This document shows, one piece after another, positions 28,748 through 37,593 of a stretch of 64,000 bases of DNA; the first letter of the stretch is position 1; the number at the start of each line of letters is the position of its first letter. This DNA is from Geothermobacter hydrogeniphilus (GTDB taxonomy: Bacteria > Desulfobacterota > Desulfuromonadia > Desulfuromonadales > Geothermobacteraceae). The position numbers were made by a program, and so were the translations under genes. The DNA is taken from contig NZ_NAAD01000003.1 in assembly GCF_002093115.1 (NCBI RefSeq), positions 124,001-188,000 on the forward strand, read 5' to 3'. A model generated the notes under the pieces. That model was given only the letters and a program-made list of their open reading frames with translations. It had not been told where the DNA came from and did not search any database.

Positions 28748-28921
28748 CTAATCCTTCGATTTTCCCTGTTTCTTCTCCAATTCATCAACCCGTCTGCGCA
28801 GCTCGTCGCTGAGGGTCACCTGGCCGTCGAGAACACAGCCGCGCCGGCCGGGGATGCATTCCCCGCCGAGTTTGCGGCAGCAGTCGTCATTGGCGTCATA
28901 GTTGATGCAGGCGAAGGTCAA
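28748..28921 (-). CDS. Cys-rich 57-residue micro-protein coupled to selB
   Basis: The frame starts with TTG at 28921; a GGAG formed by the last sense codons of selB sits 6 bases upstream, overlapping the selB TGA, so the two are probably translationally coupled. The peptide begins M(TTG)TFACINYDANDDCCRKL and continues with a GGECIPGRRGCVLDGQ segment, then a charged helix rich in Glu/Lys/Arg. The Cys pattern CxxxxxxxxxCC...C...C suggests metal or disulfide binding. It has no name I can support. It is in frame with selB after the UGA, which raises a readthrough alternative that I consider less likely. Confidence 0.65.
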   Translation of the reverse strand: MTFACINYDANDDCCRKLGGECIPGRRGCVLDGQVTLSDELRRRVDELEKKQGKSKD

Positions 28922-28924
28922 GGT

Positions 28925-30832
28925 TCACTCCGGAAGTTTCCAGGCTACGCGTTCATCCCCCTGCCGCAGGGTGTATTTCTTTGCGTCCCAGTATTCGAGC
29001 AGCGCCTGGACCTGCTTGCGCGCCGAGCCGAAAAGATCGCGAAACTGGGCGAGGGTGAGCGTCTTTTCGTCGGCGAAATGGTTTTTCAGCAGGTCGAGAG
29101 CTTTGCGATAGCTGTCGCTGTGGAGGAAATTTTCCTCGTTCAGCCGCACTAGGATACCCTGGTTGAAAAGCAACTGCAGCAGCGGTTCCGCCTGCTCCAG
29201 GGTCATACCGATCTGGCCGAGCATTTCCCGGTGGTTTTTTGCCTGCGGACCGGCGCTGCGGTAGAGTTCGACGATGCGGTCCAGCTGTTTCTGCATGGCC
29301 GGGTCGATCCTGATCTCGAACCCTCTTTCTGCCAGCCATTCATCGTTCTGCACCAGCTCGCCTGATACGAGCAGCCGGTTGAGCAGGGCGTCGAAGCCTT
29401 TCTGTTTCAGCTGTCCGGGAAGAACTCCCTTGAGGGTCGCTTTGGCCATCCCCGGCTGCAGCGGTTGGTCGCGGTGCCATTTCCTGACGGCGTTCAGCAG
29501 CAGTTTCTGCCAGTGCCGGGAGGTTTCACCTGCCGTCCATTGTCCCGCCAGGTCTTCGACCAGATCGGATTCCGCCAGCGCCTGCAGGTGGTCCTCGATA
29601 CGGTCGCGGCCGAGTCCGGACGCGGTTTCAAGTTCGCGTAATCCGGCGCAGCAGAGTTCCTGCAGTTTCTGCAGCAGAAAGGCCCGTTCTCCCGATTCGA
29701 GTTCTTTCAGTCCCTGCATGACCTCATCGCGGAAGCGCTTGTGGCGGGCCGGCTTGGGATCGATCACGCTGCCGCCGCCGATGGTGGTGACCGGCGAGTA
29801 GGAGCGGATGATGAAGCGGTCCTGTCGGTGGGCGACCAGCGGCCGGTCGAGGTGGATCTGGACCAGCGCGCTCTCGCCGGGACGGAGCACATCGCGGTCG
29901 AGCAGGGCGACCAGGCCGACCGCCCGGCCGGTGCCGATCAGCAGGTGGACCGGGTCGCGGAAACGCAGCGGGCGGGGGGCGGTTTCCAGCAGGCTGAGAC
30001 GCACGTCGAGACGGCGGGTCTGGGTGAAGATACCGGGTGTGGCGATCACCGTGCCGCGTCGCAGTACGCTTCGGTCGAGACCGGCGAGATTGAGGGCGAC
30101 CCGTTGCCCGGCCGCGGCTGTTTCGACCTTTCTGCCATGCACCTGCACCTCGCGTACCCGCACCTGCAGCCCCCGCGGCAGCACGTCGACCTGGTCGCCT
30201 GTGCCCACCCGGCCGCTGAGCAGGGTGCCGGTGATCACGGTACCGAAACCGGCGACGCTGAAATGGCGATCGATGGGCAGCCGCAGGGGCCCGTCGGCCG
30301 GTTTCGGTTCGATCCGGCGGACCTCTGCGGCGATGGTCTGGACCAGGTCCGGGATGCCGGTGCCGTCGATGGCGGCAACCCGGCAGCAGGGCGCTCCCTC
30401 AAGGAAGCTGCCGGCGACCTCGTCGCGGATTTCTTCCTCCACCAGGTCGATAAGATCCTCTTCGGCCTGGTCGCACTTGGTCAGCACGATGATGCCGCGC
30501 GGTATCTGCAGCAGCTGGAGAATCTGCAGGTGCTCGCGGGTCTGCGGCATCACCCCCTCGTTGGCGTCGACTACCAGCAGCACCAGGTCGATGCCGCCGA
30601 TACCGGCGAGCATGGTGTTGATGAAACGTTCGTGGCCGGGGACGTCGACCACCCCGGCCAGGGTACCGTCAGGCAGGCGGAAGGGGGCGAAACCGAGTTC
30701 GATGGAGATGCCGCGCTGCTTCTCCTCCTTCAGGCGATCGGTTTCGACCCCGGTCAGGGCTTTGATCAGGACTGTTTTGCCATGGTCGACATGGCCGGCG
30801 GTGCCGATGATGATGTGGCGTGGTTCAGGCAT
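28925..30832 (-). CDS. selB: Selenocysteine-specific elongation factor
   Basis: 635 residues. Carries Sec-tRNA to UGA codons that have a SECIS hairpin. The EF-Tu-like G domain shows GHVDHGKT at 13-20, DVPGHERF and the NKxD equivalent TKCD; the C-terminal part has the winged-helix repeats that bind SECIS RNA ([18 protein letters not shown] region onward). The ATG lies 3 bases after the selA stop. With selA upstream and selC nearby it forms most of the selenocysteine system. Confidence 0.97.
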   Translation of the reverse strand: MPEPRHIIIGTAGHVDHGKTVLIKALTGVETDRLKEEKQRGISIELGFAPFRLPDGTLAGVVDVPGHERFINTMLAGIGGIDLVLLVVDANEGVMPQTREHLQILQLLQIPRGIIVLTKCDQAEEDLIDLVEEEIRDEVAGSFLEGAPCCRVAAIDGTGIPDLVQTIAAEVRRIEPKPADGPLRLPIDRHFSVAGFGTVITGTLLSGRVGTGDQVDVLPRGLQVRVREVQVHGRKVETAAAGQRVALNLAGLDRSVLRRGTVIATPGIFTQTRRLDVRLSLLETAPRPLRFRDPVHLLIGTGRAVGLVALLDRDVLRPGESALVQIHLDRPLVAHRQDRFIIRSYSPVTTIGGGSVIDPKPARHKRFRDEVMQGLKELESGERAFLLQKLQELCCAGLRELETASGLGRDRIEDHLQALAESDLVEDLAGQWTAGETSRHWQKLLLNAVRKWHRDQPLQPGMAKATLKGVLPGQLKQKGFDALLNRLLVSGELVQNDEWLAERGFEIRIDPAMQKQLDRIVELYRSAGPQAKNHREMLGQIGMTLEQAEPLLQLLFNQGILVRLNEENFLHSDSYRKALDLLKNHFADEKTLTLAQFRDLFGSARKQVQALLEYWDAKKYTLRQGDERVAWKLPE

Positions 30833-30835
30833 GAA

Positions 30836-32254
30836 TCAATGGTCCGGGGCGTTCAGTGCCGCAGCCAGGCAGCGGCAGAGCAGCGGCTCCTCTTCGGGGA
30901 GGACGGTACGCGGATTGAGCAGCAACTGATCGTTTTGGATACGACCGACCAGCGGTGGTTCGCCCTGTCGCAGGCGGGCGGCCAGGGCTTCAACGCTGCC
31001 ATCGGGCAGGCTCAGGGCCAGCGCCCAGCCGGGCAGTTCGGTCAACGGCAGGGCGCCGCCGCCGACCCGGGAGACTTCCGCGAGAATCTCGACCGTTACG
31101 TGTCCGCCGCAGGTTTTTTTCAGTGTGGCGGCCAGCTTGCGGCAACGCCTGCGCAGATTCCCGGCACTTTCAGCAAGCATGCGCAGCACCGGGATTTCCC
31201 GCAGGGCCCGTTCCCGGTCGAGGTAGGGACGCAGGGTCGCTTCCAGCGCGGCCAGAGTCATCTTGTCGATGCGCATGGCACGCGCCATCGGATGGCGGCG
31301 GATTTTGTCGATTGCCTCCCGGCGGCCGACGATCAGCCCGGCCTGGGGGCCGCCGAGCAGCTTGTCGCCGCTGAAGGTGACCAGGTCAACACCGGCGGCC
31401 ACCGTTTCGGCGACGGTTGGTTCGTGCGGCAGACCATATTCGGTGAGGTCGATCAGCATACCGCTGCCGAGGTCTTCCAGCACCGGCAGGCCGTGTTCAG
31501 CGGCCAGGCCGACCAGGTCGGCGGCCGGTACCGCTTCACTGAAGCCGACGATCCGGTAGTTGCTGGTGTGAACTTTGAGCAGCAGGCCGGTCTGCTCGCC
31601 GATAGCGGCGCGATAGTCGCGCAGGTGGGTCTTGTTGGTGGCGCCGACCTCGCGCAGCTGTACCCCGCCGGCCGCCATCACCTCGGGGATGCGGAAGGCG
31701 CCGCCGATCTCGACCAGTTCGCCGCGTGAGACGATGGCCTCCCTGCCCTTCGCCAGAGCGGTCAGGGCCAGCAGCACGGCGCCGGCGTTGTTGTTGACCA
31801 CGGTTGCCGCCTCGGCACCGGTGAGTTTGCAGAGCAGGTCCTCGACATGGCTGTAGCGGTGCCCGCGACCGCCGTTGTCAAGATCGAATTCGAGGTTGGA
31901 ATACCCCCGCGAAACCCTCTCGACCGCCTGCAGGGCGGCGTCACTCAAGGGGGCGCGGCCGAGGTTGGTGTGCAGCAGGGTGCCGGTGGCGTTGATGACC
32001 GGCCGCAGGTTCGGCCGGTGCAGTTGCCGGGCCTGCTCGGCGGCCCGTTGCGCGACTGAGTCGATATCGAGGTCGGCGGCGGTGAAGGCTTCCGGGCGGC
32101 CCAGAATCTCCCGCCGCAGGCACTCGACCGTGGCCTGGCAGGCTTCCAGTTGCAGGGCGTGCGGGATATCGGCGGCCAGGTCGAGAAAGGGGGCGGACTG
32201 GAGCAGTTTGTCCACGGCGGGGAGGTTGCGCAGCAGGGTCTGTTTGTTTCTCAT
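30836..32254 (-). CDS. selA: L-seryl-tRNA(Sec) selenium transferase
   Basis: 472 residues from the ATG at 32254 ([18 protein letters not shown]); an upstream in-frame ATG gives a non-conserved extension. PLP enzyme converting Ser-tRNA(Sec) to Sec-tRNA(Sec) with selenophosphate. The PLP lysine is K298 in [30 protein letters not shown] near 88-103 and SNYRIVGF are further family landmarks. Operon with selB. The selenophosphate synthetase gene selD is not in this window. Confidence 0.97.
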   Translation of the reverse strand: MRNKQTLLRNLPAVDKLLQSAPFLDLAADIPHALQLEACQATVECLRREILGRPEAFTAADLDIDSVAQRAAEQARQLHRPNLRPVINATGTLLHTNLGRAPLSDAALQAVERVSRGYSNLEFDLDNGGRGHRYSHVEDLLCKLTGAEAATVVNNNAGAVLLALTALAKGREAIVSRGELVEIGGAFRIPEVMAAGGVQLREVGATNKTHLRDYRAAIGEQTGLLLKVHTSNYRIVGFSEAVPAADLVGLAAEHGLPVLEDLGSGMLIDLTEYGLPHEPTVAETVAAGVDLVTFSGDKLLGGPQAGLIVGRREAIDKIRRHPMARAMRIDKMTLAALEATLRPYLDRERALREIPVLRMLAESAGNLRRRCRKLAATLKKTCGGHVTVEILAEVSRVGGGALPLTELPGWALALSLPDGSVEALAARLRQGEPPLVGRIQNDQLLLNPRTVLPEEEPLLCRCLAAALNAPDH

Positions 32255-32368
32255 TATGCGAACTCCAGGCCGGAATTGATGACAAATTTGTGTATCAAAT
32301 TCCCGCACAATTTACAACCTGCGAAAATGCCCGGAACAGGTTCCGTTCGTTTTCATTGTTATCCCATT

Positions 32369-33676
32369 TCAGCCCATGCGCTCTCTTGCTCTTTTCATGC
32401 CGTCAAAAATCGGCGTGGCAACATCGTCGGGGAAACCTTTGGGTAGCCGAGCGCTGACTCGCTCAATGACAGGATCCATTTCCCCCATTATCCTTTCGAT
32501 GATCTGAGTCATTTCGTCGCTTGGGAAGTTGCAGCGTTTGGCAGTCGATAGCCAGTGCCTGCCAAACATCCTTTCCCACTGATATTGGCGGTTCTTGCCT
32601 CTTAAGGACATTGCCATGGTCATCCGCCTTTGCTCAAGCTGTTTTTTGGCAATTAGCGGATAGGCTGACAGCACATCATAGGCAGGCGTCAGTTGGAATT
32701 CTCCACCGGGTTTCAGCGCTAGACTGAAGTTTTTGGCATGTCCGTCAATCGCCCCCAGTACCCAGAACAGAAAAACCCGGGTCATGAAAGTTCTACGATC
32801 AGCAAGGCTATGGGCCGATCCCAGCAGCAATTTCATGATCTGCTCAATGCCTGGTCCCCCATCAGACTCATATTTCAGTGCCGGAGGAACCCCCAGGGCC
32901 TGGCACATGTCTTCCTGGGGCAGGCGGATCAACCACGACTTGTCAGTTGACCAGCGACGATCAAAGCGTTCCACGACGAGAGCTTTTGTGTCCTCAAAGG
33001 TCATCATTTCCGTATTGGCTACGGGGATTTCATAGGCTTTCAGGATGGCATGGCAAAGCCATTCATTTTCTACGCTGTCGCTCAAATCCATGCCGCTATG
33101 TTCAATACGGCCGATCGGGAGCTTGAAGATGTGACTTGTTGGGGTCATCCCTAGAGGCCGATGCCACTCATCGTCAAGCCGCAGGAGCGCGGTTTTTTCC
33201 TGTGCCCCGGCTATCGAGATGCGAAACTCTTTATCCTCTCGCATGCCCAAAGGCATGGTCCTGTAACTTTTGAGCGTTTCAGCAATTTCTGCGTCGCTTA
33301 ATGACTCGGATTCTATTTTCTGGACATCGACTTGAGTATCTTCAGGCAACAACTGTATTGCACCGACGCAATCGCTACCCACGTGCCATAACAGATCAAA
33401 TCCCCGGTTTGATCTGGCCCCAAACCTTTGCTGGATACGGTTTCTTATCGGCTGGCTGTCAGGGAGAAGGTTGTCGAAATAGTTTTCGACTTCATCGCCC
33501 GAATAAGTTTGATCTGTTAAGGGCATTGACAGCGACAAGGGGCGCCCGGATTTACTGTCCAGCCATGTCGCGTCGTATTGGAATGCGAGCTTTCCGTTTG
33601 AGGCCCTGGAAAGAAGCCCCACTTTTTCCCCGTTCATGAAAATGAATAATTCAGAACCCAGTCGTTTTCGCCCCAT
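32369..33676 (-). CDS. hipA: HipA-type serine/threonine kinase toxin
   Basis: 435 residues. HipA toxins phosphorylate aminoacyl-tRNA synthetases (GltX in E. coli) and induce persistence. The flexible Ser-containing loop ISIAGAQEK, the catalytic HAKNFSLAL and the metal-binding AYDVLSAYP are present, so the kinase looks intact. The ATG directly follows the hipB stop codon with no gap, the standard antitoxin-first order. Lower GC than its neighbours, together with the AT-rich operator region, hints at acquisition. Confidence 0.93.
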   Translation of the reverse strand: MGRKRLGSELFIFMNGEKVGLLSRASNGKLAFQYDATWLDSKSGRPLSLSMPLTDQTYSGDEVENYFDNLLPDSQPIRNRIQQRFGARSNRGFDLLWHVGSDCVGAIQLLPEDTQVDVQKIESESLSDAEIAETLKSYRTMPLGMREDKEFRISIAGAQEKTALLRLDDEWHRPLGMTPTSHIFKLPIGRIEHSGMDLSDSVENEWLCHAILKAYEIPVANTEMMTFEDTKALVVERFDRRWSTDKSWLIRLPQEDMCQALGVPPALKYESDGGPGIEQIMKLLLGSAHSLADRRTFMTRVFLFWVLGAIDGHAKNFSLALKPGGEFQLTPAYDVLSAYPLIAKKQLEQRRMTMAMSLRGKNRQYQWERMFGRHWLSTAKRCNFPSDEMTQIIERIMGEMDPVIERVSARLPKGFPDDVATPIFDGMKRARERMG

Positions 33677-33928
33677 TTACCAGGTGTCTCCTTCGCTCAT
33701 GTCGGATGTTTTTTCTCGGGGTCTCACGATCAATTCCATGTCCAGGGCCGCTAATATCCGGAATAGTGTATCGATTCGAGCGTTGGACTCACCTCTCTCA
33801 ATTTTAGATATGGTTGTTTGGTCAACCCCCACGAGTTTTCCGGTCTCCGTCTGGTTGAGACCTTTACTTTTTCTCACGGATTTCAGGATTATCCCAAGGC
33901 TTTTGGAGTTGACAGCTTTTGTTTTCAT
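33677..33928 (-). CDS. hipB: HipB-type antitoxin, XRE-family repressor
   Basis: 83 residues. A helix-turn-helix (LNQTETGKLVGVDQTTISKIERGE, given here in two parts: LNQTETGKLVG, VDQTTISKIERGE) spans about 24-47. HipB binds HipA and represses the operon. Upstream lie four regularly spaced palindromes that match the size of known HipB operators. The C-terminal tail (PREKTSDMSEGDTW) may act as the short peptide that occupies HipA and is degraded; in E. coli HipB the tail also ends in Trp. Confidence 0.92.
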   Translation of the reverse strand: MKTKAVNSKSLGIILKSVRKSKGLNQTETGKLVGVDQTTISKIERGESNARIDTLFRILAALDMELIVRPREKTSDMSEGDTW

Positions 33929-33958
33929 CGCGGGCCCCTTGACGTTCTGCTGGATTCT

Positions 33959-34058
33959 TTATGGTCATTAAGCCATAAAACCAGCTTATGGTCAATAGAC
34001 CATAAAATAAAAATATGGTTCAATGGCCATAAAATGAATTTATGTTCAATGGGCATAA
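33959..34058. promoter_or_regulatory. Phased array of four hipBA operators
   Basis: Three 20-bp inverted repeats TTATGG-N8-CCATAA at 33959-33978, 33986-34005 and 34013-34032 (the last starting ATATGG), and a degenerate fourth at 34040-34058 (TTATG-N9-CATAA). Centres are 27, 27 and about 26.5 bases apart. The design parallels E. coli HipB operators (TATCC-N8-GGATA). All lie immediately upstream of hipB on its coding side, so autorepression is expected. Confidence 0.88.
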
Positions 34059-34119
34059 AGGTGGAGGGGAAGGTTTTGAAGCTGAAAAAGTGCCTGAATT
34101 TCAAGCACTTAGAAGACAA

Positions 34120-34307
34120 TGGCGGGAGTAGATGGGAATCGCCGCCTTCGTCGCCGCCGTCCGGGCGGCTCCTGCGTCGGCTCCCCTCCGCTCGCTGCCG
34201 CGGCCATCCCTGGCCGCTCATCGTCCGAAGGACGCGCTTGCTCCGCTTCGATTCCCATCGCCAGCGGTCTGCAAGCCTGGTATTTTGGCGGGAGTAGATG
34301 GGAATCG
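34120..34307. repeat. 22-bp direct repeat of the tRNA-Sec 3' end (att-like)
   Basis: TGGCGGGAGTAGATGGGAAT plus CG occurs at 34120-34141 and again at 34286-34307, where it is the 3' end of selC including CCA and the T-arm. The 144 bases between hold GC-rich inverted repeats, including an inverted GATTCCCATCG near 34249. Duplication of a tRNA 3' end is the usual footprint of site-specific integration; no integrase gene is in the window, and the enclosed segment codes for nothing convincing. Confidence 0.75.
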
Positions 34308-34381
34308 AACCCACCAGGGACGGATCACGCCCCCCACCGGTTTTGAAGACCGGGCGCGGCACCAGCCTACGAACTACTCCC
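34286..34381 (-). tRNA. selC: tRNA-Sec, anticodon TCA
   Basis: 96 bases including an encoded CCA. The 8-bp acceptor stem GGGAGTAG / CTACTCCC, discriminator G, the long variable arm, T-loop GGTTCGATTCC and the anticodon TCA (34344-34346 on the + strand as tga) within CTTCAAA identify the selenocysteine tRNA. Length and the 8-bp acceptor stem are characteristic. It is about 2 kb upstream of the selA start on the same strand, separated by hipBA. Confidence 0.96.
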
Positions 34382-34383
34382 TT

Positions 34384-34526
34384 AAATTCGGGTTTTCAGC
34401 GGATCTTTTCACCCAACTCTGCGTCAGATGCTCAACTCCTTGTGTGGCGTACCGGGGTACGCCTCCGCGTCGTTATCACATCTTCCTTGATTTGAGTGAA
34501 AATCCCTCGCTGAAACTCCCGAATTT
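34384..34526. repeat. 143-bp palindrome in the selC leader
   Basis: Outer arms AAATTCGGG / CCCGAATTT pair perfectly, followed by TTTTCAGCG / CGCTGAAA, TTTTCACCCAA / TTGAGTGAAAA and a centre GGCGTACCGGGGTACGCC. It ends 2 bases from the 5' end of the mature tRNA-Sec and lies downstream of the probable selC promoter, so the primary transcript should carry the whole hairpin. Confidence 0.82.
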
Positions 34527-34564
34527 GTTTTCAACAGGTCTTTCTGCATGACGAAAGAATCCTG

Positions 34565-34593
34565 ATTATAGTGATAACACGCTGTATCAACAA
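34565..34593 (-). promoter_or_regulatory. Probable sigma-70 promoter of selC
   Basis: On the minus strand TTGTTG (34593-34588), a 17-base spacer and a perfect TATAAT (34570-34565). Transcription would start near 34558, giving a leader of about 177 bases before tRNA-Sec that contains the 143-bp palindrome. No alternative promoter is possible between the palindrome and the tRNA. Confidence 0.72.
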
Positions 34594-34604
34594 GTGTTTT
34601 GAGA

Positions 34605-36008
34605 CTATTTCCGTTTTTTTCGGCTTTTGCGCAGTTCCGGGTGCGGGCTGAGCAGGGCGATGGTTTCGACGTGCGGGGTCTGCGGGAACATGTCATAGGA
34701 CTGCAGCTTGTCGACGCCCATGCCGTGGGATTCGAGGATCGCCAGATCGCGGGCCAGGGTCTGCGGGTTGCAGGAGACGTAGACCATCTTCTTCGGCTGC
34801 AGGCTGGCGACCTGCTCCAGCACCTCGGGGGTGCAGCCGGTGCGCGGCGGGTTGACCACCACACGGGTTCCTGACGGCAGTCGGGCGACCAGTTCGGCGA
34901 CTACCCGGGCGGTATCACCGGCGATGAAACGGCAGTTGTCGAGTCCATTTCTTTTGGCGTTCCGGGCGGCATAGTGGACCGCTTCTTCAACCATTTCCAC
35001 TCCGGTGACCTCTGCCCCCTTTGCTGCCAGGTGCAGGGCGATACCACCGATGCCGCAGTAGAGGTCAAGGGCCGGCTCGTCCTTTTGCGGCTGCAGCCAG
35101 TCGGTCACCTGGTGGTAGATGCGGGCCGCCTGGTCGTGGTTGACCTGCAGGAAGGAAGTCGGGCCGAGATGAACGGTGAAATCACCGAGCTGGTCGCGCA
35201 GATCGGGGGCACCGAGCATTTTCAGGGTTTCACGGCCGAGGATGGCGTTGCCGCTGCCGGGGTTGACGTTCTGGTGGATGGCGACCACCTCGGGAACCTT
35301 CTTCTGCAGCCACTTGGCGAGGTGGGTGAGGCTGCGGTAGTCGCGGCGGCCGGTGACCAGGGTCACCAGGGCCCTGTTGTTGGCGGGACTGACGCGGATC
35401 AGCAGGTAGCGCAGCAACCCGTCTCCCTGGCGCGGATCCCAGACCGAGAGTTTCTGGTGGAGGATCTCTTCGCGGACGACGTCGATGATGCGATTGATCA
35501 GCGGATGGTGCAGCGGACAGTTTTTCAGGTCGACGATCTCATGACTGCCGCGTCGGTAGAGACCGATGCGCAGGTGCCGGTGCCGGCGGCCGATGGCCAG
35601 TTTGGCGCTGGTGCGGTAGCCGAGTTCCTGCGGGGCGGCGATGACTTCGGGGACCGTGACTCTTTTCAGCCCGGCGTCCTGCATCGCCCGGATGACCTGC
35701 TGCCGCTTGAAGTCGAGTTGCGCCCGCGGCTGCAGTTCGATCAGCGGGCACCCCTGGCAGGTCTGGGCCTGTCGACAAGGAGAGGGGCGACGCAACGGTG
35801 AAGGCTGGATGACCCGCTGCCGGTGGGCGATGATCCGCCGCTGTCCCTTGTGCAGGATGGTTGCCTCCAGCTTTTCGCCGGGGAAAGCCCCCCAGATCAG
35901 GACCTCTTTTCCCATGCTGCGGCACACGCCGAGACCGTCGTCGTTGAGATGGTCGATGGTAAGTTCGAGATGGTTGTCGCGGGGCTGTTTCGGTGCCGGT
36001 TTTTTCAC
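34605..36008 (-). CDS. rlmD: 23S rRNA (uracil-5-)-methyltransferase RlmD-type
   Basis: 467 residues. N-terminal TRAM-like domain (LTIDHLNDDGLGVCR), then a four-Cys Fe-S site (CRQAQTCQGCPL plus the later NCPLHHP), and the SAM methyltransferase domain with LDLYCGIGGIALHLA, VVNPPRTGC and the catalytic VYVSCNPQTLARDL. RlmC, RlmD and TrmA are paralogues; the exact uridine modified (1939 for RlmD) is inferred. Start is GTG at 36008, with AGGAG 7 bases upstream. Confidence 0.9.
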   Translation of the reverse strand: MKKPAPKQPRDNHLELTIDHLNDDGLGVCRSMGKEVLIWGAFPGEKLEATILHKGQRRIIAHRQRVIQPSPLRRPSPCRQAQTCQGCPLIELQPRAQLDFKRQQVIRAMQDAGLKRVTVPEVIAAPQELGYRTSAKLAIGRRHRHLRIGLYRRGSHEIVDLKNCPLHHPLINRIIDVVREEILHQKLSVWDPRQGDGLLRYLLIRVSPANNRALVTLVTGRRDYRSLTHLAKWLQKKVPEVVAIHQNVNPGSGNAILGRETLKMLGAPDLRDQLGDFTVHLGPTSFLQVNHDQAARIYHQVTDWLQPQKDEPALDLYCGIGGIALHLAAKGAEVTGVEMVEEAVHYAARNAKRNGLDNCRFIAGDTARVVAELVARLPSGTRVVVNPPRTGCTPEVLEQVASLQPKKMVYVSCNPQTLARDLAILESHGMGVDKLQSYDMFPQTPHVETIALLSPHPELRKSRKKRK

Positions 36009-36288
36009 TCATGGACTCCTGCTGAAATAGTCTCGGCGACCATAAGCCGAGCGGAACTCTCTGTCAATCGCCTTCCGCCCTTGACCACGGTGGTCAGGCG
36101 ACCGTACACTGCGCCCTGCGGGCAGGTGGATGGCAAGTTTTTCGTGCAGACCAACTGAGGATTAAAATCATCCCTCACTCTCCCTTTAAGCAAGGGGGAA
36201 ACTTCACACTTTCGCTTTCCAAAGGGTTGACGTGCTTGGCGTGCCTGGCGCCTTGGCGGCGGCTTTTATCGAGATCAGGATCAATCCA

Positions 36289-37356
36289 ATGAGCAGAACG
36301 ACACGACAAATCCAGATAGGGGATGTCAAGATCGGCGGCGGCGCCCCGGTTTCGGTGCAGTCGATGACCAATACCGATACCCGCGACAGCGCGGCGACCC
36401 TGGCGCAGATCGGGCGGCTGACGGATGCCGGTTGCGAAATTGTCCGCTGTGCCGTCCCGGATGTCCCGGCGGCCGAGTCCCTGGCGGCGATCTGCGCCGG
36501 CAGCGCCATCCCGGTGATCGCCGACATCCATTTTGATTACCGGCTGGCGCTGAAGGCGGTGGAATCGGGGGTGGCGGGTCTGCGCATCAACCCCGGTAAT
36601 ATAGGCGAGCGCTGGAAAGTGCAGGAAGTGGTCAGAGCCTGTGCCGAGAAGCGGCTGCCGATCCGTATCGGCGTCAATGCCGGTTCGCTGGAGAAGGACC
36701 TGTTGCGGAAGTATGGTCATCCGGGGGCCGAGGCGATGGCGGAGAGCGCTCTCGGTCATATCCGCATCCTCGAAGAGCTGAATTACGACCAGATCAAGGT
36801 CAGTCTCAAAGCCTCCGATATCCGTCGTACGGTCGAGGCCTACCGGCTGCTGGCGGCGCAGGTCGATTACCCGCTGCACATCGGTATCACCGAGGCCGGT
36901 ACCCGTTTCAGCGGCACGGTCAAGAGCGCCGTCGGTCTCGGGGTGCTGCTCTACGAGGGCGTCGGTGATACCCTGCGGGTGTCCCTGACCGGCGACCCGG
37001 TCGAGGAGGTGCGGGTCGGTTTTGAAATTCTCAAGAGTCTCGGCCTGCGTGAGCGGGGACCGGTCTTTATCAGCTGTCCGACCTGCGGCCGCTGCCAGAT
37101 TGACCTGATCGAAACCGCCGAAGAGGTGGAAACGCGTCTCAGCGGTTTGCCGGTGCCGCTTACCATCGCCGTCATGGGGTGCGTGGTCAACGGCCCGGGG
37201 GAAGCGCGCGAGGCGGATCTCGGTATCGCCGGCGGCAAGGGGCAGGGGCTGCTGTTCCGCCGGGGTGAGATCGTTCGCAAGGTGCCACAGGCTGAGCTGG
37301 CCGACGCGCTGGTCGAAGAGGCTGAGCGGATGGCGGCGGAACGGCAGCGGTCCTGA
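36289..37356 (+). CDS. ispG: 4-hydroxy-3-methylbut-2-enyl-diphosphate synthase
   Basis: 355 residues from ATG 36289 (MSRTTRQIQIGDVKIGGGAPV). Fe-S enzyme of the non-mevalonate isoprenoid pathway. The TIM-barrel start VSVQSMTNTDT and the cluster cysteines in ISCPTCGRCQ and GCVVNGPGEA are intact. An in-frame ATG at 36232 lies inside a CTTGGCG repeat and is not used. It supplies isoprenoids, including undecaprenyl carriers for MraY and MurG. Confidence 0.96.
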   Translation: MSRTTRQIQIGDVKIGGGAPVSVQSMTNTDTRDSAATLAQIGRLTDAGCEIVRCAVPDVPAAESLAAICAGSAIPVIADIHFDYRLALKAVESGVAGLRINPGNIGERWKVQEVVRACAEKRLPIRIGVNAGSLEKDLLRKYGHPGAEAMAESALGHIRILEELNYDQIKVSLKASDIRRTVEAYRLLAAQVDYPLHIGITEAGTRFSGTVKSAVGLGVLLYEGVGDTLRVSLTGDPVEEVRVGFEILKSLGLRERGPVFISCPTCGRCQIDLIETAEEVETRLSGLPVPLTIAVMGCVVNGPGEAREADLGIAGGKGQGLLFRRGEIVRKVPQAELADALVEEAERMAAERQRS

Positions 37357-37405
37357 CCGGCTCCGCTGGTGATCTTCTCAGCCTCTGCTATCCTTATGGA
37401 GATTA

Positions 37406-37568
37406 CCTGAATCAGTGAGTTCCTGTTGGATGGAGAGGGCAAGTGCTTGGCCTGAATGAGATTTCCGAAAATCTGAAGCGCACCCACCAGGTTCGCTGGT
37501 AATTTGGGGGAAACTCAGGCGGGTCAATGGCTTGCGCTATCCGCCGACAAGGGGCTCACTGATTCAGG
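37406..37568. repeat. MITE-like segment with 14-bp terminal inverted repeats
   Basis: CCTGAATCAGTGAG at 37406-37419 and its exact reverse complement at 37555-37568 flank 135 non-coding bases between ispG and the MscS gene. A third copy of the same 14-mer is at 62903-62916. No coding content. It could be a remnant of an insertion sequence or a miniature element. Confidence 0.6.
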
Positions 37569-37593
37569 GACTATCTTCTCGGGAGGAATACCC

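Noticed and set aside
28748-30832. SelB read through its UGA into the Cys-rich tail as one protein
   Set aside because: A GGAG site and TTG start make an independent micro-ORF simpler; SelB is already full length at the UGA.
34132-34551. Protein-coding frames across the tRNA-Sec duplication
   Set aside because: They cross the tRNA gene and palindromes and lack start signals.
36060-36130. GACCACGGTGGTC dyad near 36083 as a regulator site of ispG
   Set aside because: A 13-base dyad alone, 200 bases from the start codon and within repeat-like sequence, is not enough to call.
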